A DNA stretch of 64,000 nt, taken from the NCBI GenBank assembly GCA_014549065.1, contig JACDOX010000009.1:7369495-7433494 (forward strand), given 5' to 3'. Both the position numbers and the translations under genes were made by a program. Shown one piece after another: positions 38,351 to 53,600 of the stretch (position 1 is its first letter; each line of letters opens with the position of its first letter). This DNA is from Cardinalis cardinalis (taxonomy: Eukaryota > Chordata > Aves > Passeriformes > Cardinalidae). Below the pieces are notes generated by a model. It was not told the DNA's origin. It made no database searches and worked only from the letters and a program-made list of their open reading frames with translations.

Positions 38351-39483
38351 AAAATTCAGATCAGCTGTGGTAGTTCCCAGGAGAGTCAGCCCAGAGCAGA
38401 TGGAGCCTCAGTATGTAGATACAAAACTCTTTTAAAATTTTATTTTTGTCATAATGTATCTGTTGAGTTTTAAAGCAATTGTATTTTGGAAGTGTACTGT
38501 AATAGCCCAAATGCAAATGTTTTTTCTACCAAATAAAAAGTTTTATTGTTAGCAATATCGCATTTTAGATGCTGTTACAAAGTATGTTGATATTGCATAG
38601 TACTGTTTAGAGTAAAAAGTTTTCTTTAAAATGAAAATATAGTATAAAATATTATTCATTCCTGCTTTTCTTCCTGAACACCAATAAAACATTTAAACTG
38701 GATCTCTTTCTCTTTTTTCTGCCCCTTTCAAAATGAATATGGCATATGTCAGTCATCCACCATGATATTTTAAGCCAAAAAAATAACAGATTGCCACACT
38801 TCCAATAATAAAACCTTGTGGAAGCTGTAGGTTAGCTTTTGGCAGTGGTACAAGCAGGTTGCTCTAAAATTAAGGATATTTTGGTTCATGTTCAATTACT
38901 TGTTCTGTTTATGTACTTTATTTACAGTAGTTTAAACTTGATTTTATGCTTAGAATTATTTTTAAGGTGTTCAGGAAATCATGATATTCTGTTGTTTTCT
39001 CGACCGTTTAAATTCAGTTTATTGTTCACAGTGAAGTACCCTGGTGAGCTGTTTAACATCCATTATTACAGTGAGTCATTTTAAGAATTTATTTAAGAGA
39101 TCCATGATGTGGAGGGTTTTAATTAAATAGCAAACATGTCTTTTGTTCTTCAGCGGCTGATTGAGGAATGAAAAGAAATTTCATTGGTAGCACTAGCAAT
39201 GTTATTCTGGTTCATGGACAGTTCAGTACCATCAGTGTAACTGAAAGGATTTACACTGTTGNGAGAAACATCGTCATCCTATCAAGAAGGAAGTAAGAGT
39301 TGCTTTGTGAATAATGTCAACTCTGATTTGTCCTTAAAAAAATTATTATTTGTTTTACTGGGGAATCTGATTTTTATGGAGTCTTTGTCTGCCAGCAGAT
39401 GCCACTCCTCAGCAGCAGAGTGTTTCCCAGACTTCACCAAATAGAAGAAAATAATTGTGGTAGACCCTTGCCTTTTAGATATA

Positions 39484-39541
39484 AAACAATTAAATATTTA
39501 TATTGCTATAAATATGCTATAAACAATTAAATATTTATATT
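39484..39541. repeat. 21-base direct repeat, 37-base period
   Basis: The word AAACAATTAAATATTTATAT(T) occurs at 39484-39504 and again at 39521-39541. This AT-rich local duplication lies in the intron. Confidence 0.85.
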
Positions 39542-40288
39542 TTACAATGGAGCTGTTTAAAGGTTTGTTTCCTGCTGATGCATTAAACCCCAAGGCTGCA
39601 AAAATGGTAGTGTGTGAGGTAAGCTGCCTTTGTTCTTCAAAGTGTTTTAGTTGAACAGAGGATGACCCAGAAATCCTTTGGGGCTCAGGGAGCTTCATTA
39701 CTGAAGGTGTAAAGGTGTCTGTGTTGGAATTGCTGAAAAGATGTAACGAGAAAGACTTGGAAGCTGAAGTGTCAATGGCTTGCAATAGGCCAAGTCCTTG
39801 TAAAACCTTTAAGCATATGGAAAAACAGATGGCCCAGTTTTAAGTGTAAGGAGGAACTAAGAAGTGAAAATAGACAAGGAAATCCTGGTAAGAATATTCT
39901 GTTTGTAATTTCTAAATTTTGAAAAGATACTGTTCTGTGATTATGTGTCCTGGGACATGGATAATGTCATACTGCTATCTCTAAACTTCAACAGCCAATG
40001 TTTTTAGCAGCTGGTGTTTTGGATATGGGCAAGGCCTGCCTTGGCCTCTGTAGACATCTGCAGTAGAAGACTATTTTGATAATTGTCAAATATGGTTGGA
40101 GCACCAGACCCTGGTTTGAGATGATGGGTGTCACCTTTTCAGCCTCGACCCCTTCCATCTGTCTGCCAGTAATGGAAATACTCCTGATATAGCTGACAAG
40201 TTTTTGACTTTTCACACAGAACCACCTGTGTGTGTTGTTTCATTCTAAAGGGTTTTGATTTATATTCCTGGTGAGAGAAGATATGTTT

Positions 40289-40304
40289 TATATATATATA
40301 TATA
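40289..40304. repeat. (TA)8 dinucleotide run
   Basis: Eight TA units followed by a short CACAGACACACA stretch, a small mixed dinucleotide microsatellite. Confidence 0.9.
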
Positions 40305-42318
40305 CACAGACACACATATTACACCTCCTCAACTTTAAAAATAATGCAGACTACTTTCTTGTGGCTGGTGGGAAACCTGTGAATATCTGAGGATGCCATT
40401 TGAGCCCTGGATAAAAAACTGTGAAAAAAGCCATAAATGCTAGTTTTATTGCATTCCCACATGTTTCCTGGGAAAGTTCTCCTTTAACTTCTAGTTTGTT
40501 CTGTAGTTTGGGTTTCATCAGCTCTTCCTTGGAAATTGTGTATTCTGCATTTTGTTTTATTCCCATCACTTTCAGGAAAAAGTGTTTCTGATTTCATTTG
40601 ATGTTACAACAAACTTACTTCTCCTAAGGACGTTTTCTAGAGCACTGATTAGTATCAGTTATCCAGTGTTAACAGACTTAAGTGTTTCACAGACTTAATT
40701 TTCTAGATGTTAACTATTTCCAACCTTTTGGAATTTTTTTTCTGCATTCATATACCTATAGCTGTGCAGTATACCTGCATGGTGTATTTCAGGGGTTTGG
40801 CACCATCTACTTCATTGAGTGTTTAATGGCTTTGACTTGAGCAAAGCATATTGAAATCACAGGGTTCTTCTGAAATGGCAATCTCCTCAGTGGACAGTAC
40901 CTGTGGGTGAAGTTGAAGTTTCTTTCAGCTCTTCTACTGAAGTATGAAGGTAAAGCCATTCGTGTATCAGAGTGTTTGGTTGAGAGAAAATAGTTGGCAT
41001 TTTGCAGTTAGAGAACTGAAACATTTCCTGTTTGCATGCAAGAAAACCTTTGTATTAATTCTGCTTGACAANGTTCCAAATGTTGCACTCTGCCATTCAG
41101 AGCCTTCAGAGCCTTCCCAGTGATGGGATTTTGGAAGAAGTTATCCCAGTACAAAAACTACACAGCGCAGAGGACAAGACAAAAGCAAGCACTGCATGAA
41201 ACAAGTGGCTTGGGAATAGATACCTCTTGCAGAGTTTTCTGGGGACTGTTTGGCCACAGCATTGTTGAGCTAAGGGTGGGTCTGTGCTGCTGAACTGATG
41301 TGCTTGGACTGCTTTGCCACTGGCAGTGGAACAGCCCATTTCCATGCTGTTAAACTCCTGTGCTCCAAAGCAGGGTGGCTATATCCAAACTGCCTGCTGG
41401 GAGCAGTCCCTGATCTGTGCCAGGTCACTGGCTGAACTTGGGAGTTGTTTCACATAAAGATGGTTATCCTTGATCAAAACCTGTGCCAGGGACTGTGGCA
41501 CCAAGCTCCCAGGGTGGGTGCTTGAGTTCTGGTACCTTCTCAAAGCATTCCCTGGCACTGCTGTAAGCTGTGACTGCACACAGAGTGCTGACTCTGCTGT
41601 CAAGTGCAAGTTCTGCTTTTGTTCTGAATTCTCTCTGTCACACATTAGCAGATTCTCAACAGCTCTTGGATGTATCTACCTTTCTCCAAATCAAGAGTTG
41701 TCATATCTGAAATCCCTGTGGAGATTGAGCTAAGAAACAAGCTCTGAGCTCTCTAGTGCTGTTCTGCTGCTGGTCTGGTGAAGCAAGAGGAGAGNCTCTA
41801 GGCCAAAATGAAATTGCGTGTCAGAGCTGGGCACTGTGTCTGCACAGTAGCATTTGTGAATGTTCAGCTCTGGTGGAAAGTATGTTCCTGGAAGGAAAAG
41901 AATGTGAAATAATACCACCTTTGCTGTCTTTCTAACCAGGAGGGATTGCCAGACATGTCTCATTATTCAGCATCCTAGATCTGTAATATTCAGTACCATT
42001 CAAATATTATTTGAATACTAACATTTTAAGAAAATTTCATTTCTGATTCAGTTAAGAGTCTTCACTGCTATTTTAGAGGCCTCTGGAGAACACAGTCCAG
42101 GTGTTGTTCGTGGTTGTGCTTTGTGTTGATAAGTAAGCACACACTTTTTCATCATTCCCTTTTACTGACCTGCTTCTGAAATGTCATGGGCCAGGTTTAC
42201 ACTCTCATGGGTCACAGAGGTGAGACTCAGTTTGGGAAGATCATTTGGTATGGTGACTTTGAGAGGATGTTGTGGATATGGGTGAAGGAAAAGCTGCATG
42301 AAGAACAAGCTGCATGAG

Positions 42319-42341
42319 CAAGTTAACAAGCTGTTAACTTG
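42319..42341. repeat. Perfect hairpin, 10-bp arms, 3-base loop
   Basis: CAAGTTAACA and TGTTAACTTG are exact reverse complements around AGC. A nearby word AAGCTGCATGA is itself duplicated just upstream, so local duplication may have contributed. No function is evident. Confidence 0.85.
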
Positions 42342-45300
42342 TTTGGATGATGGTGGGTGTGGAGGAGCTCCTGAGTTCCCTCAAAAAACAAGAGCTACTA
42401 TCATCTTACACAATACCTCAAGGGCAAGCAGGTAGAAAATAAACCTTTGAGTAATGCCAATTTGTGTATTAGAGCATTTCTAATTGTGTTTTGTTGTCAC
42501 TGAGCCTCATTTGCTGAACTGTTAAGATGTATTGCTTGTAAATTCTGATCAGATTTTTTTTTTGAGTGCTGTTGCATAGTGTGTGTTGTTTCCAGTGGAA
42601 AGGAGGTTTTGTTATTTTTTTCACTTGCATATTGTACAAGTAAAGCTTCAGTGACTTTGGTATAGAGAGGAGAATTATAAATACAGTCTGTTTCTTATCT
42701 GAAAAATAGCTGGTAATAAAGTCTTGTGTTGATTATGAAAGAATAGGATGGAAACTAGCTTGTGTGTGTGCTAGTAATAGCTTGTATACTAAAAGAGTTT
42801 GAATATATCAGCTGATTATTGAATAATGTCAGTATTATATTACTGATCTTTTAGATGTGTGAACTTGTCTGTCTTAAGTGAACTATGTAGTTGATTCAAT
42901 TGTTTTGAAACAATTGCCTTGGGGGAAGAAGAGAACTGTTTGATATAGTATGATATCTTCAGTACTGAAACATTTGAAAAAAAATCTGAAATCTGATAGT
43001 CCTCAAAACATAATGTCAGATCTTAACAATAACCTGACATTTGTAATTTAAATATTTTTATCTTGGGATTAGCCATTAAAATACAACTTGAACTAATCTT
43101 GTGTTTTTAATGAATGGAGTAATAAAGCAGAGGTAGCCTGGAAGATCTTTACTGGAAGGGCCATTTTAGATCAGGTTGGTTGTGACCTCATCCAGTCCTT
43201 TCCACAAACCCTTTTGGATTTTGCTGGTAGAGGATGTGCAGAAAAGATTTGACTTAAAGTATAATTTTCAAGTGTTAGCTGAGAAGGTTCTCAAAATTTC
43301 TTATATTCAAGCAAGACTAACTACAATTCTAAAAGTCAGTTGTAACCTAAGATGTATTCACAGGTGAATGGTGCTGAAGTACAAGTGCTGACTCAGCACT
43401 CTGAAGGAATATGGTCACTGACACACATTGGTGTCCTTTGTGGGACTTTTACTTGCTTGGTTTCAATCCAAGAGTAGTATGAATTGAAAACCTGAAACAT
43501 TTTTGATTATACTATATTGGGTTTTGCCTAATAATTAGATGTAGTGAGACTGGTCTAGGCTCCCCTCTCAACTGCTGCCTTCAGAAATTACTTTTTTCTA
43601 AAGGTACATGAAATGTTCTGCAGGACAGCAAATCATGCTAAGAATACTCATCCATCCCTTTAAGACTGAAATAAACCCCTGCTCACAAAGACCCTACAAA
43701 TTGCCATTCAGTGTGATCCATGAGGTTTTGCTCTGCTTGTGAGCAGATGTCCACAAGACTTTCTTTTCCATGTTTGTATTGGCTAGCAAGTAAAATTCAT
43801 TAAGACGTATAAAGAACTGAAAAATAGTTCAAGTTTTTATTACTCAAATAGTATTGCATTTTTTAAATAAGTCCAGAGTAATTTTAAAGCCATGCAAATA
43901 TAACCTGAGATAATTCCTTAGTGTTGAAAAGTCCTGAAACACAAATGAAACCTCTTGAATAGCTTTGGTATTCTCTGACTGGTAGGAACCATATTTATTG
44001 CATCATCAGTGGATGGCAGGCAGAGATTTTTCTAAACTTATTATATAGTCAATTAAAAACTCTTCCTGATCATATACAGTAGGAAGAGAACTTGGTGTTC
44101 TAAATCCAGTGTAAGCAGTCAGTGCAGTGGTTTGACATTGATGCTAATGATAGGAGTATCATTGTATTAGTGTGCAGAGGGCAGCTGAGCAGATGTGGGT
44201 GCGCCATACCAAAATGATTAAATGGTACCACTTAGAGCAGAGGTAGTTTATCATGGGAGTTTTGGACATACAAATACAACTAATATGTGACACTTCCCAT
44301 TTCTGCTCTTTGCCACTGGCAGGCTGCTTCTGCTCCAAATGTTAATGCTTTCTTTACCTCTAAGTGAAGACTGTGGCTGTAGAAGCACCTGCAAAGGTGC
44401 CAGAGCACAAAACTGAGCTTGCCTGACCAATCTTTATGTGGTGCATCCCTGTTTCTGAAGGGTTGCCCTGGTATTTTCATGGCTCTGGTATTTTCACATG
44501 CTTTTTAAGGTATTGAGGTAAATTAGCTTCTATGCCAGTTCAACATATACGTGTTTGCTTGGGATCAGCCTGGTTTTGCACAGAGAAAAAGGAGAGGTTC
44601 TAGGCGGGTGAGAATTTTTAGGAATATATAGGCAGTCTGGATTTTTGTTGTGAAATCTTTTAGCTTTGTTAACTGAGTGTTCACTTAAAACTGAAGTACA
44701 TACAGCTCTAAGCTGTTTGACATATTTGATTTCCATTCCTTTATTTTTCCTGTTTTCCCTGTTATTTGCAAATTGAAAGCAAGCCCCGTGTAATAGCTGG
44801 AACACCTCTGGCAATAGCAGGACAAAAGAAAAAAAAATAGAACAAGATGTAGGTAAGTTGCTTTTGAAGTATTTGTTGTATAGAGATTACAGGAGAACGT
44901 GTTGAGGCTTGAGTCTGATATGTATTTGATCTCCCCAAGAACAGTACAGAATATTTGATGGATTTTTTTCAGAAGTACTTTCAGATTAACTATCTCTACA
45001 GTACTTTATTGAATTTCGAAACTTGTTTAGCAAATGCCTGAATTTTCCTTTTTCATTTTCAGCTTAATCCTTCCAGTCTTTGATGGTGTGGCCATCACTT
45101 GCTGTATTGTGATAGACACTATAAAAATCCTCTTAAATGTCAGAACTGTTGGATAAAGGTGATTACAGAAGGTTTTTGGTACCTCAGATTGGAGGGTTCT
45201 CATGTAGTCAATAAAAATTCATGCTCCCTTTTAGCAGCTCTTTACTGACGACACATTTGTTTGCTTCAGTTAACTTCTGTGGCCAGTTCTGAAGTAAATC

Positions 45301-48300
45301 AGAAATTATATAAAAATCTGGAAGTTAAAAATCCTTGGTAAGATACATAAATTTGTAGGCTTGAGAGTTTTTTTTTTTACATTAAGAAACTGCTGAAAAA
45401 ATAAGTCCAGCTTTAGAATGGGAACTTCTAGTTTCTCTGGGCATCTTTATCTGCAGCTACACCAGAGGACTCTCTGACTACATATGTTAAGGAACTTTAT
45501 GTTGTGATTTTGAGAGCAATAAAACTAAAGATGAAGGAAATGCTATGATTTATTCTATGGCTTGGAGGATATGGAAGACTTTTTAAACAATGTATGTTAT
45601 TAATTTCATTTGACAGANGTAGGTGTATGTGTATACAAAGCACTTGTCTGGTCTAAAACTTGGATGCCATTTAACATATTTTGCTGCAGCAACAANAACT
45701 TTGAAAATGTGCATTTTAAAAATTTGCAGAGCAAGTAATAAGTTAGCCTTTTTTGCTTTTTATTAAGTACTGTGAAGTAGATGTTAATTGCAGTAACAAG
45801 CTTTTTTTCTATAGAGTGAATTTACAAATATAAACCAGTATGTTGTTTGTTGTTATAAGGAAGATGTCAATTACATCAATTTGCATTTCTTTTCATAGAG
45901 ATGTCCTGTTGCTGCTGTTTAAAAGTAAGAAAGACTGAATTGTAACCAAGGGATTGTGGCTAAATACACTGATTTATTTTTACAGAGTAGGACTTTCAGA
46001 AGTTCCAGACTAAATGTCATACTTAGATAAGTAACACCCTTATTAGAATTCACCTGTGTTTCCCAGTGGCAGTATTTTTTTCATTTTTTAAATCATGAGT
46101 CTGCCTGTGTGTAGGCTTTCTTTTATTGATGGCCAGTCCCCTAGGCAGTGCTCTGGGAAGAGCACACCTCAGAATGTTTGTGTCTTGTTGAAGAAGCAGG
46201 TAGATACACTTCCATGACTCCTTGTTTGTCTGCTTTAAATTCCTCCACAAGTGCTGAGGTAGGACTTGTCTCTGTCCCCTGCTACTGGGGGACCATGGTA
46301 ATACCGGCCAAAGAAATCAGCCTCTGATTCAGTGCTTTCTGACAGCACATTTGCTTTGCTAAATTAGTATCACATGTATTGTATTGGAACAGGTAGCATT
46401 GACTATGTTCATTTAAAACTGGGGAGGTTTCTGTCTCTTTCTCCCAAGGGGTGAATCTGACTTTTACACTAATGATCTTGTATGTTTTTAAAGTATTGCC
46501 CACGACTTTTTACCTCATTCAAGCACATATTTCTTCTACAGGTCCATTAAAGTAAAAAATTCAGTGCATCCTCAGCACAAGGGTTATTTCTGGTGTCATG
46601 GAAATCAATACAAGATGCCTATTAGTGGATTAATTTTTTGTTCATACTTGAGATTTTCTTTGTTGCTGTATTGGTTTAAGGTTTGTTTCTAATGAGCATG
46701 TAGAAATGCGTGCAATGGAAAAATAACAATACCAAATTTCTTTTGGATATATATGTACACTTTAAATGCATCATTAGATATAAATTGAGTAGAAGAACAT
46801 GCATGGAAGTCTTTGAAATGTTATCATCTAGGATATATAATCTTTTGCATGTTCTTAGTATCTAGCAGTCTGGCAACTAATGTGGTTGTCTTGGAAACAG
46901 GCTTTATTTTCCTTTTGTGAATACCTAGATGTGAAATGATTATCTTCCTTAAAAATCTATAAATAATACTTCTGAAAGAAATAACTGCAGATTTAAGATG
47001 CTTGTCCTCTATTTAAAGAATTGATCCAAAAGTCTGTAAGTGATGTTTGCATTGTGAGCTTTAATTATAGTTGTGTGCTTATGTTGATAAAACAGTCTTT
47101 AGTGTTTTTTTTTAGGTAAAATGCCTGTACTTAGTGTTGATATTTGTCTGGGAATTATCTGCAGTGAAACACTTTGCCAAGATTTCCTATCTTAATGTTT
47201 AAATAGAAATACTACAGTGTAACTGATGCATTAGAAATAAAATTCCTAAAACCAAATTGATACTGTGACTTACAGTCTTTTCCCTTGCCTTGTTTTAAAT
47301 TAACAGCATGCAATAAATCCTTGGGTATTCTGTGAGATTATAGCATAATATATGCCAGATAAAACATTACTTTTTTATTAGCCAGAGAGCTGCCTGGCTA
47401 TGCATGACATAAAATGTCAAAGTAAAATAGAAACTGAGTCCAGATACCATCTTTCAAATTGTTGGGTTTTTCTTAAGATTTGTATGCAAATATGAAATAA
47501 TGTTCTTGAAATTTAATTTTTCTGGTCTGTAGCTTACTTGTCCTTATTTATCAGCAGTCTCATAGTTTGGTATTAGTAACAGTGTATTTTCATCCTGATT
47601 TTTACAGATGAAGGTCCAGACAGAATAATTGTCCACCTTTTGTTCTTAAATTTTTAAGTTTAATAAGTTTTCTAATGGAGGTTTTAATATATTTCTCTTC
47701 CAAGTATTTTTGTCTCCAATACCAATTTAAAAGGCTTTTAAATTCAGATATGTACATCAGAGAAGAATATTTTTTTAAGCCTCTCATAAAATAACTGGTT
47801 TTTTTCAGTGAAACTCACACTTTGAATGATACAACCTGTCCAAGGATACAGAACCATGGCAACATCTTGTTTAGCCATCAGAACCAATTGTGTGACCACT
47901 TCTTTTGTTCTACCTCCCATCTCTTCCTCCTGCTTCATTTCTTGTGCTGCACCCACATTTCAGATTGATCTCTTTTTCCAGAACTTAATTGACCATTTTA
48001 TTTTTGCTTAAATGTTCAGGTGTGTTCCAAAATTTTAACTTCCTTATTCCCTAGAGTAAGATCAGGTTTTCTGTGTGAGGCCTGAGATGAGGCTTATTGA
48101 CCTAAGTGGAGAGAATCTTAAACACTTAAAGACTATGGTTGTTACCAGATGATGCAAAAAGCTTTTAGTGACCTGTATTTTGCCCCCAGTGTACAAAAGT
48201 GGCATAAGTATTCTGCACCCAGAAAGAAATAATCACAGCTTGTGTTTTCAAAAATGGTGCTGTGTTCCATTTTGGATGCAATAGCATTTATATATGTTTA

Positions 48301-49236
48301 CCTTGATGGCCAGACCATAAACTTCCCACTTTAACCTCAGATTATGATATCATTAATCTTACATTAAAAAAGGACATTAAAATAACATGTTATTTAAGCT
48401 ACAAACAAAGCTGATTTAGTCTTTGAGCTTTTTTCATATTTCTCTAAATAAATGTCATTTCTTTGAGTTTAACAATATTAGTTAACTGTGTTCAGAAAAA
48501 GCAGTCCATTTTATACCTTCCTGATCAAATAATAATTCTTCATGCTGATTACTAAGTATTACATAATTATATTCCCTGGCTCCGTTTTAGCTGAACATTT
48601 TTTCATTCTTTGCTCCTAAACTGCAAACAAGCAAGCAACTGAAAAAAACCCAATCAAACCCCTTATGGTAACAATTCTATATAGTTACAGTATGTGAATC
48701 ATTGTGTGAATGTGATCAGTTCCCTGAAACTGGTTGAGAGTCATATTCTAGCATCCTTCTTTAATCTCCTGGGAAAACCTGATATTGTTAAAGTTCTCAT
48801 GGCTTTTCCTTTCAGATTAACTTTTAGTAAAATTTGATGTTTTCTTGTTCCTGTCCTTTATGATACAGATGTCCTGGAGAAATCTGTTTTGCTTCTGTGC
48901 ATTGTAAGACATGGTCTTTCATCCCCAGAAATGAAATTATGCATAATTCAAAGTTAGTTCTAAAGATNACGAGGAAGTACAGTATTTTTCTCTCATGTGT
49001 TTCACTTCAGGATGTTGCCAAGTCTGATATCAGCAGCATTAGGAAAAGATAAAACAAACTTCAGGGGAGGGATTGCAGAGTCATTCAAGGAGAAATGGTA
49101 TTTTTGTTGCCTTTTGTAATTAAAAAAGCACAAAACAAAATAACTAANGAACATTTTCCTTTTAGCATAAGCAAGGAAGTTGATTAGATAGTCATCTACA
49201 GCCAGAGACACACAGACATGTAGTAGCTTTCTCAGT

Positions 49237-49285
49237 GATGAGAACCACATCTCTGGAGGACATGTGATGATGAGAACCACATCTC
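49237..49285. repeat. 17-base direct repeat, 32-base period
   Basis: GATGAGAACCACATCTC occurs at 49237 and again at 49269. It is a small local duplication in the intron. Confidence 0.9.
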
Positions 49286-50609
49286 CAGTGTATCCACTCA
49301 TCACAGCGTGTTTAAGACAGAAGTTTCTCTCTNCAGTGCCCAGCACAAAGACAAGCTACATCTGCAGCTTCACTTTGGCACGTGATGTTTAGGTGTAGGC
49401 AGTCCCACTGCAAGTGCATGACGTGGCTTGAAATGATCTCTGCAAATCTTCCCATCTAATAATGGACTGAAATACAAAATAGCTTATCCAAGCTGCACTT
49501 TACACAACTTGTTTTAGAACTTCTCATGAATTACAGTAGCTTGTTGCTATTTCTTTCTTGTATATGCTTGGTGTGTTGTTACACATGTGGTGGATGCTGA
49601 GGTGATTCAAATGCCACCACAAAAAGTTGCATTTTCACCTTCTGTTAAGACTTGCAGTAGGAGCTGGACTTCTTTATTCCCTAGAGGTCCTGTGCTGTGC
49701 TAGGTACCTCAGAATGAAAGTCTTTATTCTTCATTCTGTTGCCCTTTTCCCAGCAATTACTCTTTTAATTATTCACATAAGNAACTCTTCTAATGCTGCC
49801 ATATGTCATTACTTGGTATCATTTAAATACCGTTTGATAAATATTTTCAAAAGCCACGGGAAGGTTTACTCAGAACTCTTTGTAGTATATTCATTTTTCT
49901 TTTTTCATGTGTTAATGATGTGAGCTTTACAAAACCAAAAGTGATTTATAATTTAAATTTTGAAATTGATAATACATTGCTCCTGTTAGGGGATGTGGGA
50001 CTTTAGATAGGTTTTTATTCACATCAGTTAATTAACTTGGCAGTAATTGTATTTTATGCANTTTTTAAAATGTTTAGGGCTATTTTTAATGGTCTTATCT
50101 CGTGGAATATAGATTGTTATGGGTTAATGTGTATGTGAGTGCATGAAAATGTTCACTGTAGTGGTGTATTAAGCTGAACTTAAATGTGATAGAATTTTCC
50201 TGNGTTTATTACGGCATTTCTAACTATACTCACAGCTTCAGGTAAAATATATGAAGAAGATACTCTGGATTTTCATGGGATGTAGCACCCACTTAAAAAC
50301 CCCTTCTGTAATACTGTATCTCTTTCTGATTCTCAGTTTAACATCAAAACAGCTTTGCAATAAAAAATATAGTAAATAATTTGCAGAATTCTGTCTCAAG
50401 GAATATGAAATGATTAATTCAACATATCTCTGCACAACAATAAGAACAAGGTGCTCCTTGCTGTGCTGTTCATTCACAGCTGTTTCTTCATGCTGCCACC
50501 CTTCACAGCATGTGTTTGATTTTGCTCTGAGTAGCAGCAGAAGCACTGGAAATGCTGCAATTTGAAATTAACTTCCAGGGAGCGATGACAGTGACTTGTC
50601 AGGCCATGC

Positions 50610-50633
50610 TTTTTTTTTTTTTTTTTTTTTTTT
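50610..50633. repeat. 24-base T homopolymer
   Basis: An uninterrupted run of about 24 T. It could be the reversed poly(A) of an old retro-insertion: on the minus strand, TTTATTTTATTCAGGGTGAC precedes the A run. I see no target-site duplication or recognisable source gene, so a plain homopolymer is as likely. Confidence 0.85.
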
Positions 50634-53600
50634 GTCACCCTGAATAAAATAAACTTAAAATAAATTGATAGCATTTTTCTAGTGACCGTGCCCTGTTGAA
50701 CACATCTCAGAGTAGCATTTTCTGATCTGCCCACAGTAATGTTTTTTATCAGTGCTGTCATTAATCTGGCTGCAAATGGAGATAACCTTTTTGAATGGTT
50801 GAATACTTCAGCTTTATACTTCAGCTGCTTAAAGGAGATAAAATCTTTAGACCTTTTTTCAAGAGAAAATCTGATCAGAAAGTGAATTGTACAGGTAGTT
50901 ACTATGAACAGACATATCTTACTGAGATTTTTGGAGCAGTTGTCTAAAATGCAGCATTGTACATGTTTAGGAGGATGCCAGAGAAAATAAAAATTATGAT
51001 TGTTGTTCTTTTCCGTGAAAATGAACTAATGGGTTCTTAACTCATTTAATTTTATGATTAAATAATAAATGTTTATCAGCACTTNGTATTAGTATGAGAT
51101 AAGTGTGTGTCATTGTGGACTAGATCTGGTAGGAGTCTGTGTATCTGGCAGTCAGGGAAGTGGGGCTTTTGTTTGTGTGATTTTTGCTTTTATTTTTCTA
51201 TTTAATCCTTTCTCAACTTGGAAAACAAGAAAGCTGATGCTCTTTCTGTAGTGTGTGGTATTTTAAACCTCAAATGTCACCCATCCCCTTGCCCTTTAAT
51301 GAATTTGTGCATTCTATGAATGCCTGTGAGTCAGCAGAGGAGAACTCTGTATTTGCTTCAGTTAGTGAATTTAAACAAAAAANCCCTATTATAGCAAACA
51401 CTCATCTTCTGTCTTTTTATATAAATAATTTAGAGATTCAAGCATTTACTCATACAGGGTTTTAAGAGAGCCTGATGCTTGGGTTCAGCATGCATGCTGT
51501 AGATGCCAGTGATCTGAGGCAGAACCGTGACCTGTGTGTGAGGAGTGCATCAGACCTCCCAGGGGAGGCATCTGCCTCCACATTGGTGGTACAGAGNGTT
51601 TTGGGGTGTCCCTGTGGTTGCACACACTCATGGCAATGCAGTGACATGCCCAGTCTGCACCTTGGACTGTTACCTTGGGCCTCCTTTAAGGTGAGGAGGG
51701 TGTCTGTGATATGGATGGGCAGCAGGCTGGGATTTAATATGGAATAAGTCACCATCTGATGGTGAATGGTCAGGTGAGGTGGTTGTAACTTGAACTTGAT
51801 TCTGACCCTCTGTTTCTGGTGGCAGTCCTGTACAAGGGGGAAAGGCTTTTGCTATTCAGCAGGTGGTTTGGGTTTTACTTGCTTTTTTCATGTAAAAGCC
51901 CAGAAAGTTTACAGCTGGTGCAGGCAGAGATCATTGTAGTAAGAACTCCTTCCAAAGAAACAACTAACCAACCTAAAAAGCCACCAGGGAGGAGAGCTCC
52001 TGTGTCCCTCTGCCATCCTTGCGTATGTTGAGCCTGGCTTTGTGAGGGTGCAGAATTACTTGTGTTCCATTTTGTATCTTCTGTCTCTGTTTTTGTGAGC
52101 ACAGTGTGATCCATAATTGAAATAAGATGCCCTTGAAAAATCTGCTAAGGATTTGTGTCATGATTGACGACAAAGGAGTTTTGTTATATTTGGAAGATGC
52201 AGTTAAATATAACATCAAGTGAAAGGCAGAAGTGGTGTAGTTTTCCTTGTTTGAGGAAGCTGAGCAAGAGTTGGTTTCAGTTCTGCTGGTAAGGAGGATG
52301 ACACTGGAAAATACTTAAATTCTGTATTTATTAAGTTCTAATGGAAACTAGACCTTACATGACCATTCTGCCCCTTATTACCTGAGAGGGACTGTAATCA
52401 TTGTATTTTATGATGAAACATATTATTGTAAGAGCAAATGTTAGCTTCTCCTCTTTTTATTTTTTCATTATGCTTTTAAACCTGTTACAAAACCTTGGAG
52501 TTCAGCACATTAAGTTCATGTGCTGTTAGGAAAATGGCACATTTTCTAGATAGAAGCTGAATCTTAAATTATTATGTACCATCAAATCATGCAGTACCTC
52601 TCCACAAATCACTGATCACGTAATAATAGTATTAATTTCTGAGGGAACAGTTAAGTATTAAACAGTTAAATATTCCAGACTTTGTTCCTTATCTGGTAAC
52701 ACCAGCAGAAAAAATGATATATGCCACATATTTCATCTTATTTTCAGCACTTTTATAAAGACTGAAGCATATTTTATTTGATGCATCACTGACTTTTGGT
52801 AAAATGAGGTGAGAAAGTTCCATTTTCTGTCAGGAGTCAGTCAGAGCCCAGCATGTTTCCACTGTCCAGTATTGAATTTCTGTTCACATTGCAGATCGAT
52901 GTGAATCTGCAACCACTGAGGCTTTCTGGCATGTACAAAACATTTGTTCAGCTAGAAAATGAGTGGGGGAAAAGAGCCAGCAGTGATGTCCAGATGGTAG
53001 CCCACTGGAGGGCTGTGAAGCAGAACNCCTGGTGTCAGGAACAGGGCATGTGCAGTCCATGACCGTGTGTCTGGGTGCAGGGCACCTGTGCGAGTGGGCG
53101 TTGCAGCTTTGTTTGGGACCACCACTTCCAAGATCTGGGTTCTGAAATGCTGGTGCACTNTGAGCTGAGGTGCTGTGGTGTTAGATTAAAAAAAAATTGC
53201 AGACTGTTTGTCCGTAATTAATTTGATAGTTTTGGAAAACAGTCAACAGTTTGTAAAATTCTAACTGTTTCTTAAATGGACTTGAGTTATTTCTAAGTAC
53301 CAGAGGTCATGCCTGCAGCAATAGCTGCTGGCTGCTCCCAGGTGGTTGTTATTAGCAGTGGGAAGGACTTTCCTCCCTCTGTGGAACCTGCTCTGGTGNG
53401 ACACTGCATGGGGGGATTCTTGAAATTTATATGTTCAGTCAGATCTCTTGATAAGATNTGAAGAGTTTTGCATTGCTTGCTTTCAGTATTGTTTCTGAAT
53501 TATATGCTGTGAATGTTGTTGTTTGGTATAATGAAGGTGGTATGGGTTTTGTTTGTTTGTTNGTGTGGGTTTCTTGGTTGTTGTTCTGGTATTTTTAATG

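Noticed and set aside
43160..43210. Faint CR1-like wording (GATCAGGTTGGTTGTGACC, CATCCAGTCC)
   Set aside because: Too short and out of order to support a CR1 call.
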